DNA of 64,000 bases from NCBI RefSeq assembly GCF_900129115.1, contig NZ_FQUR01000011.1, positions 1-64,000 on the forward strand, given 5' to 3'. This document shows positions 34,599 to 42,985 of the stretch, one piece after another (the first letter of the stretch is position 1; each line of letters begins with the position of its first letter). Under the pieces are notes generated by a model. It saw only the letters and a list, made by a program, of their open reading frames with translations. It was not told where the DNA came from and searched no databases. The position numbers and the translations under genes are program-made. The stretch comes from Thermoanaerobacter uzonensis DSM 18761 (lineage in GTDB: Bacteria; Bacillota; Thermoanaerobacteria; Thermoanaerobacterales; Thermoanaerobacteraceae).

Positions 34599-35282
34599 GT
34601 GGGAGAGAACCGAAAGATTTATGTAGTGGATGATGACAAGAATATATGTGAAATAGTATCTTTGTATCTAGAAAAAGATGGGTTTGAAGTAGAAAAAATA
34701 TATGATGGGCAAACGGCCTTAAGGAAAATTCAAGAGAAACCGCCAAAGCTCGTCATACTTGATATAATGTTGCCAGGAATTGATGGTATAGCTCTTTGCA
34801 GAGAAGTCAGAAAATTCTCAAAAGTACCCATAATAATGCTTACCGCAAAAGGGGATACACTTGATAAGGTATTGGCTTTAGAGATTGGCGCTGATGACTA
34901 TATTGTAAAACCATTTGACGGGAAAGAATTGGTAGCAAGAGTTAAAGCGGTTTTAAGAAGATATGAAGCGGAAAGTGATGAAAAACAAGCTATTTCTTAT
35001 CCAGACCTTTATGTAAGTTTGAGTGAATATAAAGTTGTTTATAAAGGGCAAAATGTAGATTTAACTCCCAAAGAGTTAGAACTTTTATATTTTTTATGTA
35101 CACATCCCAATAGGGTTTTCACGAGAGACCAGCTGTTAGAAAATGTATGGGGTTATGATTATATGGGAGATAGTCGTACAGTAGATGTTCATATAAAAAG
35201 GCTGAGAGAGAAAATGGGAGATGGACCTAATTGGAAACTTACCACCGTATGGGGTGTAGGCTATAAATTTGAGGTGAACTAA
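34599..35282 (+). CDS. OmpR-family response regulator (WalR/PhoP-like)
   Basis: 227 residues: receiver domain (1-120) with DDD at the metal site, Asp55 in LVILDIMLPGIDG and KPFDGKEL; then a winged-helix DNA-binding domain (about 130-227) with LTPKELELLYFLCTHPNRVF and SRTVDVHIKRLREKMGD. OmpR proteins of the WalR/PhoP branch bind 11-bp direct repeats. Two such repeat arrays lie just after the partner kinase gene, in front of htrA (36715-36757 and 36885-36927). Start: GTG 34599 after GAGGGTGG; -10 TGATATAAT at 34556-34564. The RR-HK-HtrA order recalls the walRK-htrC locus of bacilli, but the accessory walHI genes are absent, so the gene is not named. Confidence 0.88.
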   Translation: MGENRKIYVVDDDKNICEIVSLYLEKDGFEVEKIYDGQTALRKIQEKPPKLVILDIMLPGIDGIALCREVRKFSKVPIIMLTAKGDTLDKVLALEIGADDYIVKPFDGKELVARVKAVLRRYEAESDEKQAISYPDLYVSLSEYKVVYKGQNVDLTPKELELLYFLCTHPNRVFTRDQLLENVWGYDYMGDSRTVDVHIKRLREKMGDGPNWKLTTVWGVGYKFEVN

Positions 35283-35284
35283 AT

Positions 35285-36697
35285 TTGAGTAAAAATAGAC
35301 TCTTTAAAAAACTTTTTATAAGTAATATAATTATCATACTTGTTACTTTGTCTATCCTTTCAGGGATGTTTTATCTGATGTTTCAAAACTATTATTTTGC
35401 CGACAAAGAAAAAATAATGTTAGAAGAGGCTCAAGAAATAAATGCAATTTTAAATGAATTTGCGGTAGGAGACATAAACATAGATAAATGGAATCAAGAA
35501 CTAAATGTTGTTACTAGATTGATTAATGCTACTGTATGGATTGTAGATAAAGAAGGGCTAATTTACAGTCAATCACAGCAGCCGGGCAAAGCATGGACAG
35601 GTGTAAGTCTCAACAAAGAGGAAATAAAAAGCATTTTAGATGGACAATCTGTTGTAAAAAAAGGGTATTTTGGTGGTAAATTTAATCAGCCTGTTTTGAC
35701 AGTAGGAGTCCCTCTTGTTATAAATGGCCGAATTGAAGGGGCTATATTTATGCATGCTCCTTTGACAGAAATGAATAAAACCATTATAAACATTTTTATT
35801 TTGATGCTTTTATCTGGAGGAGTAGCTCTTATAATAGGTTTTGTGCTCATTTCTTATACTTCCAGTAGAATATCTCAACCTCTTAAAGAAATGAGCTTGG
35901 CTGTTCAGCAGGTAGCAAAGGGGAATTTTTCTGCAAGGGTGCAACATAAAGAAGATGATGAGATAGGAGATTTAGCTAAATCCTTTAATATTATGGCAAA
36001 AGAATTAGAACAATTAGAAGATATGAGAAAAGATTTTGTGGCAAATGTTTCTCACGAATTGAGGTCCCCATTGACCTCTATACAAGGATATATAGATGGA
36101 ATATTAGACGGTACTATTCCAAAGGAAAAAGCTTGTGATTATCTTAAAATAGTACAGAAAGAAACAAGGAGGATGTCTAGACTCATAGACGATTTTCTTG
36201 AAATGACTAAGCTTGAGTCAGGTCAATTTCCACTTAATAAGACTGAATTTGATATAAATGAACTTATAAGACTGACTGTTATAAAGTTTGAAAAAAGGAT
36301 AGTGGAAAAAGATCTAACTGTTAAAGTCGATTTTGAAGAAGACAGGAGAATAGTTATAGCTGATAAAGATAAGATAGAACAAGTTTTGACAAATCTTATA
36401 GACAATGCAATAAAATTTTCTAAAGAAAAGGGTATAATCCATGTTTTTACTGAAATAAAAGATGACAAGGCATTTATTACTATAAAAGATAATGGAATAG
36501 GTATTTCTCCAGAAGACCAAGAGCATATATGGGATAGATTTTATAAAGCGGATAAATCGAGAGGGAAAGATGGAGCAGGCCTTGGACTTTATATAGTAAA
36601 GCGCATTATAAATGCTCATAATGAGGAGATATGGGTAGAAAGTGAACTCGGCAAAGGTACAGCATTTACTTTTACTCTGCCGGTGAAAAAATTTTAA
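35285..36697 (+). CDS. Membrane sensor histidine kinase partner
   Basis: 470 residues. Two membrane helices (about 11-31 and 160-185) bracket an extracellular sensor domain of about 130 residues. A HAMP domain (about 187-240), HisKA dimerisation domain with His257 in NVSHELRSPLTSIQGY, and an ATPase domain with DNAIKFS (N box), DNGIGI (G1) and GAGLGLYIVK (G2) follow. No PAS domain lies between HAMP and HisKA, unlike true WalK. TTG start, 5 bp after GAGGTGAAC and 2 bp after the regulator stop, so the pair is co-translated. It is expected to phosphorylate Asp55 of the upstream regulator. Confidence 0.9.
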   Translation: MSKNRLFKKLFISNIIIILVTLSILSGMFYLMFQNYYFADKEKIMLEEAQEINAILNEFAVGDINIDKWNQELNVVTRLINATVWIVDKEGLIYSQSQQPGKAWTGVSLNKEEIKSILDGQSVVKKGYFGGKFNQPVLTVGVPLVINGRIEGAIFMHAPLTEMNKTIINIFILMLLSGGVALIIGFVLISYTSSRISQPLKEMSLAVQQVAKGNFSARVQHKEDDEIGDLAKSFNIMAKELEQLEDMRKDFVANVSHELRSPLTSIQGYIDGILDGTIPKEKACDYLKIVQKETRRMSRLIDDFLEMTKLESGQFPLNKTEFDINELIRLTVIKFEKRIVEKDLTVKVDFEEDRRIVIADKDKIEQVLTNLIDNAIKFSKEKGIIHVFTEIKDDKAFITIKDNGIGISPEDQEHIWDRFYKADKSRGKDGAGLGLYIVKRIINAHNEEIWVESELGKGTAFTFTLPVKKF

Positions 36698-36714
36698 AAA
36701 ATCACAATAAAATA

Positions 36715-36757
36715 TTTACACTTTGTTAACACTTTATTCATAAATAAAGGATACAAT
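36715..36757 (+). promoter_or_regulatory. Promoter with triple 11-bp direct repeats, array 1
   Basis: TTTACA (36715), TTAACA (36726) and TTCATA (36737) are spaced exactly 11 bp apart. Nine bp after the last repeat is a -10 TACAAT (36752-36757). There is no -35, as expected for an activator-dependent promoter of the PhoP/WalR type. Confidence 0.6.
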
Positions 36758-36763
36758 AATATT

Positions 36764-36840
36764 TGAGAGCGACAAATGCCTCTCCTTGACCTCCCTTATC
36801 ATAGCGGTCCAAGTGAATACTTGGGCCGCACATTTATTTA
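36764..36840 (+). ncRNA. Candidate small RNA between the histidine kinase and htrA
   Basis: A start about 7 bp after the -10 at 36752 would give a transcript of roughly 75 nt. It contains the pyrimidine-rich stretch CCTCTCCTTGACCTCCCTT (36779-36797), which is complementary to Shine-Dalgarno sequences. An 11-bp GC-rich hairpin follows (GCGGTCCAAGT-GAAT-ACTTGGGCCGC, 36804-36829) with the tail ACATTTATTTA. The layout resembles Firmicute regulatory small RNAs with C-rich seeds. The T-run is weak, so the 3' end is uncertain and read-through towards htrA is possible. Evidence is structural only. Confidence 0.45.
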
Positions 36841-36884
36841 TAAAAAACAGTACAAAAATTTTTTAATAAAAACTACTTAAAATC

Positions 36885-36927
36885 TTTACATCATGTTCAT
36901 AATTTGTTAATAAAAAGGGATTATAAT
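36885..36927 (+). promoter_or_regulatory. Promoter with triple 11-bp direct repeats, array 2 (htrA)
   Basis: TTTACA (36885), TTCATA (36896) and TTAATA (36907), 11 bp apart, with -10 TATAAT (36922-36927) again 9 bp after the last repeat. The start codon of htrA is 35 bp further. Confidence 0.6.
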
Positions 36928-36961
36928 TAAAAGCAAGAAAGAACAAAAGGAGTGAGTGGTG

Positions 36962-38335
36962 ATGGATTACGAAAAAGAATTTGAAAATAAAATTGAAAAA
37001 AATGACCCGGAGAATGTGGTTCCTCCAGAAGAAAATGAAAAAGAAGAGTTATATCGAACAGAAGAATTAAATGGCGAAACATTAAAGGCAGAGGAACAAG
37101 AGCAAGAGGAATTGGAAAATACTGCACCAATTCCTAAAGTAGAATTCAGAAACAACAAAAAGAGTCTGGGTAAGATGGTAAAAAGATTCAGAAGGAAGAT
37201 GGTAGCATCTTTTATTGCAGTAGCGCTAGTAGCGGCTTTAATTGGCGGAGGAGTTACAGGTGCTGTGATGAAATACTACGTGACTCCAAACGATGCATCA
37301 GCACAGGTTGTTACAAGATATTTACCTCTAGATGCTACTTCCTCAAATGACAGTGGTATTTTGAATTTGATACCTAACATCTATAAGATTGTTAGTCCAG
37401 CCGTTGTAGAAATTGATACAAGTACAGCTTATACAAACGGCTATAGAACAGAATATGTTCCTAAAGGAAGTGGCTCTGGCTTTATAATAAGTTCTGATGG
37501 ATATATTGTTACAAATAACCATGTAATTGACGGAGCATCAAAAATCACAGTAAAACTTTTAGATGGTAGAAGTGCTGATGCGAAGCTTATAGGAAAAGAT
37601 GATAGGACAGACCTCGCAGTACTTAAAATAAACCTTCCTAATTTACCCGTTGTAAAACTGGGAGACTCTTCAAAACTCCAACCTGGTGAGCTGGCAATTG
37701 CTATAGGCAATCCTCTTGGAGATTCCTTTGCAGGTACAGTCACAGCGGGTATAATAAGTGGACTTAACAGAAACCTCCAAAGTGATTATGGGCCTGTCAA
37801 ACTCATACAAACAGATGCAGCTATAAATCCTGGCAACAGCGGCGGACCTCTTGTCAACAGTAAAGCAGAAGTTATAGGTATCACAAGTGTTAAACTTACT
37901 TCAATAGGACCAAGTATTCAAGATCCTTTTGGAATGTTTGGAAGCCAAGGAACCCCTGTTGAGGGTATGGGTTTTGCAATTCCAATAAACGAAGCAAAAC
38001 CTATAATTGACCAGATAATAAAACACGGCTATGTAGAAAGGCCTATGATGGGAATAGGTGCTCAAACTATTACACAACAAGATGCAGTCCAATATAATTT
38101 GCCTGTAGGAGTGTATGTAGTCCAAGTTCAGCCAAATAGTGGAGCAGAAAAAGCTGGCATTCAACCAGGTGATGTGATAATAAAGGTTGATGGCAAAACC
38201 ATTACTTCCTTCGAAGATTTACAAAGCATACTAAATAACCACAAAGTTGGAGACGTAATAAATGTAACAGTTTGGAGAAATGGCAAAACATTTACAGTTC
38301 CTGTAAAATTGCAAAGCAGTGCAAACTTTCAATAA
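36962..38335 (+). CDS. htrA: HtrA/DegP-like membrane-anchored serine protease
   Basis: 457 residues. A long acidic cytosolic N-terminus (1-70, Glu-rich) is followed by one membrane helix (about 80-105). The trypsin-like protease domain has the triad His187 (TNNHVIDGA), Asp217 (DRTDLAVLKI) and Ser293 (NPGNSGGPL). A single C-terminal PDZ domain (about 360-450) has GVYVVQVQPNSGAEKAGIQP. It degrades or refolds damaged proteins outside the membrane and usually answers envelope stress. Start: ATG 36962, 9 bp after AAAGGAG; two GTGs at 36956 and 36959 are too close to that site. The repeat-containing promoter upstream ties it to the adjacent two-component system. Confidence 0.93.
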   Translation: MDYEKEFENKIEKNDPENVVPPEENEKEELYRTEELNGETLKAEEQEQEELENTAPIPKVEFRNNKKSLGKMVKRFRRKMVASFIAVALVAALIGGGVTGAVMKYYVTPNDASAQVVTRYLPLDATSSNDSGILNLIPNIYKIVSPAVVEIDTSTAYTNGYRTEYVPKGSGSGFIISSDGYIVTNNHVIDGASKITVKLLDGRSADAKLIGKDDRTDLAVLKINLPNLPVVKLGDSSKLQPGELAIAIGNPLGDSFAGTVTAGIISGLNRNLQSDYGPVKLIQTDAAINPGNSGGPLVNSKAEVIGITSVKLTSIGPSIQDPFGMFGSQGTPVEGMGFAIPINEAKPIIDQIIKHGYVERPMMGIGAQTITQQDAVQYNLPVGVYVVQVQPNSGAEKAGIQPGDVIIKVDGKTITSFEDLQSILNNHKVGDVINVTVWRNGKTFTVPVKLQSSANFQ

Positions 38336-38359
38336 ATAAAATAAAGGCCTCCCTCGCAC

Positions 38360-38398
38360 AAAGGCTACCGGCAAGTATCACTTGCCGGTAGCCTTTTT
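38360..38398 (+). terminator. htrA terminator
   Basis: AAAGGCTACCGGCAAGT (38360-38376) and ACTTGCCGGTAGCCTTT (38380-38396) pair perfectly around ATC, then TT. One of the strongest hairpins in the window. Confidence 0.9.
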
Positions 38399-38462
38399 AC
38401 ACATACTATAGCTTTTTTTTGTTTAATTATGTATAATTAATTTGGTAAGGAAGGGTGGTCGT

Positions 38463-39017
38463 ATGTACATAATTGCAGGTTTAGGGAACCCTGGTAGAGA
38501 ATATGAAGAAACTAGGCATAATATAGGGTTTATGGTAATAGATGAGTTGGCAAAAAAATTAGGTATAAATGTTACAAAATTAAAATTTAAATCTCTTGTA
38601 GGTGAAGGGAATTTTAAAGGAGAGAAAATAATTCTTTTAAAGCCTCAGACATTTATGAATTTAAGCGGTGAAGCTTTATACGACGCTGTAAATTTTTATA
38701 AAATTCAACTTGAAAATGTAATTGTAATTTATGACGATAAAGACTTGGATGTGGGCAAAATAAGGATAAGAAAAAAAGGAAGTTCGGGCGGTCACAATGG
38801 AATGAATTCTATCATATATCTTTTAAATAGCGAAGAATTTCCGCGTATTAGAATTGGAATTGGGAAACCGCAAAAGGATTTAGTAAGTCATGTATTAGGA
38901 AAATTTGAAGAATCAGAGAAAAAACTAATTGATGAAGCTGTTATAAAAGCAGCAGATGCAGTGATAGATATTATAGAAAATGGGATAGAACATGCTATGA
39001 GCAAATTTAACGGTTGA
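38463..39017 (+). CDS. pth: Peptidyl-tRNA hydrolase
   Basis: Releases tRNA from stalled peptidyl-tRNA. 184 residues with the family signature IIAGLGNPGREYEETRHNIG (catalytic His in RHNIG), LLKPQTFMNLSGEA, VIYDDKDLDVGKIRIR and GSSGGHNGMNSI. Start: ATG 38463 behind GGAAGGGTGG; the GTG at 38442 would add seven residues absent from the family. The terminator of htrA separates it from the inserted signalling block. From here the order pth-(membrane protein)-mfd-prsA-spoVT-yabG-veg follows the conserved Firmicute cluster. Confidence 0.95.
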   Translation: MYIIAGLGNPGREYEETRHNIGFMVIDELAKKLGINVTKLKFKSLVGEGNFKGEKIILLKPQTFMNLSGEALYDAVNFYKIQLENVIVIYDDKDLDVGKIRIRKKGSSGGHNGMNSIIYLLNSEEFPRIRIGIGKPQKDLVSHVLGKFEESEKKLIDEAVIKAADAVIDIIENGIEHAMSKFNG

Positions 39018-39048
39018 TAAAAAGGCAATAAAGGAGAAAAAAGAATAC

Positions 39049-39417
39049 ATGTGGCTATTATCTGGAATTGGTGGTGTAATTTTAGCATATTTTCTAAATA
39101 GGATGGCAGTAACTAAATATAAGAGAAGAGCTATAATTTATTTTGTACCAGCCATTGAAGAAACGTGTAAGACAGTGGCAGGGTATTTGACTTCCTCTAT
39201 TCTTTTGTCTCATTTGATATTTGGAATTGCAGAAGCAGTAAATGATTACATAAAAGCTTCCTATAAAATCAATTTAAGGGCTTCTATTTTAAGCATCTTA
39301 AGCCACAGCTTTTTTGGTATAACCTCTTACATATTAGTGATGCAAACAAATATTTTTTTGGCTATTATTGTAACTTCTTTAATACATGGCTTATGGAATA
39401 GGCTTATGTTGAGGTGA
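39049..39417 (+). CDS. Small membrane protein with PrsW/CPBP-like protease motifs
   Basis: 122 residues with about four hydrophobic segments. Conserved-looking polar residues fall inside them: VPAIEETCKT (Glu-Glu-x-x-Lys), HLIFGIAEAVNDY, LSHSFFGI and SLIHGLWNRL. This order of EExxK, a G-x-x-E segment and two late histidines recalls PrsW-type (and distantly CPBP-type) intramembrane metalloproteases, at roughly half their usual length. Function is inferred from the motif pattern only. It occupies the place between pth and mfd where bacilli carry fin (anti-sigma-F factor), which it does not resemble. The Shine-Dalgarno AAAGGAG is rather far from the ATG (about 12 nt). It ends 5 bp before mfd. 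Confidence 0.65.
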   Translation: MWLLSGIGGVILAYFLNRMAVTKYKRRAIIYFVPAIEETCKTVAGYLTSSILLSHLIFGIAEAVNDYIKASYKINLRASILSILSHSFFGITSYILVMQTNIFLAIIVTSLIHGLWNRLMLR

Positions 39418-39422
39418 TGAAC

Positions 39423-42400
39423 ATGTTTACTCGTCAAATAGAAGAATTAAGAGAGATTAGAACAATAGAAGAATTTCTACAACAGAGGAAAGGACCTATT
39501 TTGGCTTATGGGCTTACAGATTCTCAAAAAGCCCATATTGCCCATTATATAATGACTAAGTTTAACAAAAAGGTGTTAGTTATTGCTCCTGATGAGGTGG
39601 AAGCAAGAAAAATATACGAAGATTTGTATTCTTTTAATTTTGGCAATGCTTCTTTATTTCCCAAAAGAGAAGCCTTGTTTTATAAAATAGATGCTGCGAG
39701 TCAAGAAGTGGTGTCTCAGAGATTGCAGGTAATTAAAAAATTGTCAGAAGGAAGTCCCCATGCTGTAGTTACTTCTATAGACGCAGCAGTAGGCAAGCTC
39801 ATACCTATGGATTTGTTTAAAAAGTATCAGTTTGTTTTTAAATTAGGTGATACTGTGAATTTAGAAGAAGTTATGAAAAATTTGGTGACCATGGGGTATG
39901 AAAGGGTTCAAATGGTAGAAGGAAAAGGACAATTTAGTGTGAGAGGAGGAATAATTGACGTTTTTTCTCCTACCGAAGAATATCCTTATAGGATTGAACT
40001 TTTTGACGATGAAATAGATTCCATAAGGACTTTTGATGTGATTACCCAAAGGTCTTTAGAAAATATTGATAAAATAAATATTTTTCCAGCTACAGAGTTT
40101 ATCGCAGAGGCAGAGCACATCAAAAAGGGGATTTCGGCAGTTTCGAACTATTTAAATTCCTATTTGTCAAAAATAAAAAAATCGAAAAGTGGAATTGCAG
40201 AAAAATTACAGCAAAAATTTGAAGAGATTATGGAGGAGATTACTGAGGCTAAAAGGGTAGAAAATATTCATGAGCTTATAGATTATTTTTATGATGATGT
40301 CTATTCTATTGTTGATTATATGGGAGAAGAAGCAGTTATTATTTTAGATGAAAGCAGTCGTATTAAACAAAGGGTAAATAACTTTCAAATGGAATTTAAT
40401 GAAAATTTCAAGGTTTTGTTAGAAAAAGGGGAGGTTTTGCCAGAGCAAAGTAAGCTTTTTTTTGATTATGATGAAATATTAAAAAGAGTGAAAAATAATT
40501 TTTTACTCATAATGAATACTTTAGCAAAACCTGAAAATGAATTACAGCCCCAAACGATTGTTAATTTTATATCAAGGTCTATGCATCCTTTTCACGGCAA
40601 AATGGATATTTTAGTAGATGATTTGAAATATTACAAAAACACAGGATATAAAGTATTGCTTTTAAGTGGGAATCAAGAAAGAGCAAGAATTTTAAAAGAT
40701 ACGCTTGAAAGTTTTAATATTGATACTGTAGTGATTAAAGACAGTGAATACGATATACAAAAAGGACAAGTGGTCATATATCCTGCCTCTGTTAGCAAGG
40801 GATTTGAGTATGTGGATGCAAAATTTGCGGTTATAAGCGATGGAGAAATTTTTGGTCAGACTAAAAGGAGTAAAAAAACTATAAAAATTAAAAATGCCGA
40901 CAAGATAAAGAGCTTTACTGAATTAGAAGTAGGGTCATATGTTGTTCATGTAAATTATGGTATAGGAAAGTATGAAGGTATAGAAAAGATAAAACTAGAT
41001 GGGATTATAAGGGATTATTTGAAGATAATTTACGCGGGAGGGGATACCCTTTTTGTACCAGTGGAACAATTAGACCTTGTGCAAAAATATGTAGGACCGA
41101 CAGACAATCCTCCTAAATTAAATAAATTGGGGGGAAGTGAATGGATTAGAGCAAAAAGGAAAGCCAAAAAAGCAGTAGAAGACATCGCAAAAGACTTAAT
41201 TAAGCTTTATGCAAAAAGACAGATAGCTAAAGGGCATGCTTTTTCTCCTGATACTCCATGGCAAAAAGAGTTTGAAGAACAATTTCCCTATGAAGAGACG
41301 GAAGACCAGTTAAGGTGTATAAAAGAAATTAAGGAGGATATGGAAAAAGACAGACCAATGGATAGACTTCTCTGTGGAGATGTGGGATATGGCAAAACAG
41401 AAGTAGCTTTAAGGGCTGCTTTTAAAGCAGTGGCTGATGGGAAACAAGTGGCTTTTTTGTGCCCTACAACTATCTTGGCTTATCAGCATTACACTAATTT
41501 CATAGAAAGATTTAAAGAATTTCCTGTAAAGATAGAAATGCTCAGTCGTTTTAGGACTCCTAAAGAACAAGCGCAAATAATTAAAAGTCTGGCGGAAGGG
41601 ACTATCGATATTATTGTTGGTACTCACAGACTTTTGCAGAGTGATGTAAAATTTAAAGATTTAGGACTTTTAATTATAGACGAAGAACAGAGATTTGGGG
41701 TTGTTCATAAAGAAAAAATAAAAAAGCTTAAGGAAAATATTGACGTTTTGACATTGTCAGCAACTCCCATTCCTAGGACTTTACACATGTCCTTGATTGG
41801 CATAAGAGATATGAGCATATTGGAGAATCCCCCTGAAGACAGATTTCCAGTAGAAACCTATGTAATGGAATTTAATGAAGAATTAATAAAAGATGCTATT
41901 TTAAGGGAAATTGGAAGAGGAGGACAAGTCTATTTTGTTTACAATAGAGTAAATGGTATAGAAAAAATGGCTTCTTTGGTAAAAGATTTAGTTCCTAGTT
42001 GCAGAGTAGCTGTGGCTCATGGGCAAATGGAAGAAAACCAATTAGAAAAAGTGATGATTGATTTTCTAAATGGAGAGTACGATGTGTTAGTCACTACTAC
42101 AATAATCGAGACAGGGCTTGATATACCAAATGTAAATACTATTATAGTTTATGATGCCGATAAGTTAGGGCTTTCTCAATTGTATCAATTAAGAGGACGA
42201 GTAGGGAGGTCAAATAGGCTTGCTTATGCTTATTTTACTTATAGAAAGGATAAAGTTTTAAGTGAAGTGGCAGAAAAGAGGTTGGAGGCGATAAAAGAGT
42301 TTACTGAATTTGGTTCTGGATTCAAAATTGCCATGAGGGATTTGGAGATAAGAGGTGCAGGAAATCTCCTTGGAGCAGAACAACATGGTCATATTGATGC

Positions 42401-42932
42401 AATTGGTTATGACTTGTATTTAAAGCTTTTAGAGGAAGCTATACGAAATTTAAAGGGAGAAGCTCCCAAAGAAGAGATTACTACCACAATAGACATAAAA
42501 GTCAATGCTTATATTGACTCTTCCTATATTGAAGACGAAAATTTAAGATTAGAAATGTACAAGAAAATAGCCTCTATAGAATCTAGAGAAGATATGATGG
42601 AGATTTCAGAAGAACTTGTAGATAGGTTTGGCGATTATCCAAAACCTGTAGAGGCACTATTAGAAATTGCTTATTTAAAAGCTATTGCTTCTCAGGTCAA
42701 CATTACTGAAATAACTGAAAAAGGAAATATTGTAATTTTAAAGTTTAAAGATATAAAATCAGTAAATATGCAGGCTATAGAAAAGGCAATAAAGGAATAT
42801 GGAGGCAATTTAGTATTTTCAAGTCAAGTACAACCGTACCTTACTTATAAATTCAATAAAAAAGAGACTATACAAAAGGAGCTTATAGAATTGTTAGAAA
42901 AAATAAAAAGTTTGCAGTTAGTGGAGAAATGA
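39423..42932 (+). CDS. mfd: Transcription-repair coupling factor
   Basis: Removes RNA polymerase stalled at lesions and recruits UvrA. 1169 residues, the usual length. The N-terminal UvrB-like module includes VEGKGQFSVRGGIIDVFSP. The RNA-polymerase-interacting (CarD-like) domain includes GSYVVHVNYGIGKYEGI. The RecG-like translocase has Walker A GDVGYGKTEVALRAAF, DEEQRFGV and SATPIPRTLHMS. The C-terminal TRCF domain spans about 1020-1130. Start: ATG 39423, 5 bp after GAGGTGA; the GTG 39414 and ATG 39417 overlap that site. No terminator before prsA. Confidence 0.96.
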   Translation: MFTRQIEELREIRTIEEFLQQRKGPILAYGLTDSQKAHIAHYIMTKFNKKVLVIAPDEVEARKIYEDLYSFNFGNASLFPKREALFYKIDAASQEVVSQRLQVIKKLSEGSPHAVVTSIDAAVGKLIPMDLFKKYQFVFKLGDTVNLEEVMKNLVTMGYERVQMVEGKGQFSVRGGIIDVFSPTEEYPYRIELFDDEIDSIRTFDVITQRSLENIDKINIFPATEFIAEAEHIKKGISAVSNYLNSYLSKIKKSKSGIAEKLQQKFEEIMEEITEAKRVENIHELIDYFYDDVYSIVDYMGEEAVIILDESSRIKQRVNNFQMEFNENFKVLLEKGEVLPEQSKLFFDYDEILKRVKNNFLLIMNTLAKPENELQPQTIVNFISRSMHPFHGKMDILVDDLKYYKNTGYKVLLLSGNQERARILKDTLESFNIDTVVIKDSEYDIQKGQVVIYPASVSKGFEYVDAKFAVISDGEIFGQTKRSKKTIKIKNADKIKSFTELEVGSYVVHVNYGIGKYEGIEKIKLDGIIRDYLKIIYAGGDTLFVPVEQLDLVQKYVGPTDNPPKLNKLGGSEWIRAKRKAKKAVEDIAKDLIKLYAKRQIAKGHAFSPDTPWQKEFEEQFPYEETEDQLRCIKEIKEDMEKDRPMDRLLCGDVGYGKTEVALRAAFKAVADGKQVAFLCPTTILAYQHYTNFIERFKEFPVKIEMLSRFRTPKEQAQIIKSLAEGTIDIIVGTHRLLQSDVKFKDLGLLIIDEEQRFGVVHKEKIKKLKENIDVLTLSATPIPRTLHMSLIGIRDMSILENPPEDRFPVETYVMEFNEELIKDAILREIGRGGQVYFVYNRVNGIEKMASLVKDLVPSCRVAVAHGQMEENQLEKVMIDFLNGEYDVLVTTTIIETGLDIPNVNTIIVYDADKLGLSQLYQLRGRVGRSNRLAYAYFTYRKDKVLSEVAEKRLEAIKEFTEFGSGFKIAMRDLEIRGAGNLLGAEQHGHIDAIGYDLYLKLLEEAIRNLKGEAPKEEITTTIDIKVNAYIDSSYIEDENLRLEMYKKIASIESREDMMEISEELVDRFGDYPKPVEALLEIAYLKAIASQVNITEITEKGNIVILKFKDIKSVNMQAIEKAIKEYGGNLVFSSQVQPYLTYKFNKKETIQKELIELLEKIKSLQLVEK

Positions 42933-42985
42933 TATATAATTAAGTTATCTCTATGTAAACTTTTTAAAGTCAGGAGGATGTTATT

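Noticed and set aside
36776-36880. 34-codon frame starting MPLLDLPYHSG inside the small-RNA candidate
   Set aside because: No proper Shine-Dalgarno site, and the frame reads through the GC hairpin; the RNA reading explains the stretch better.
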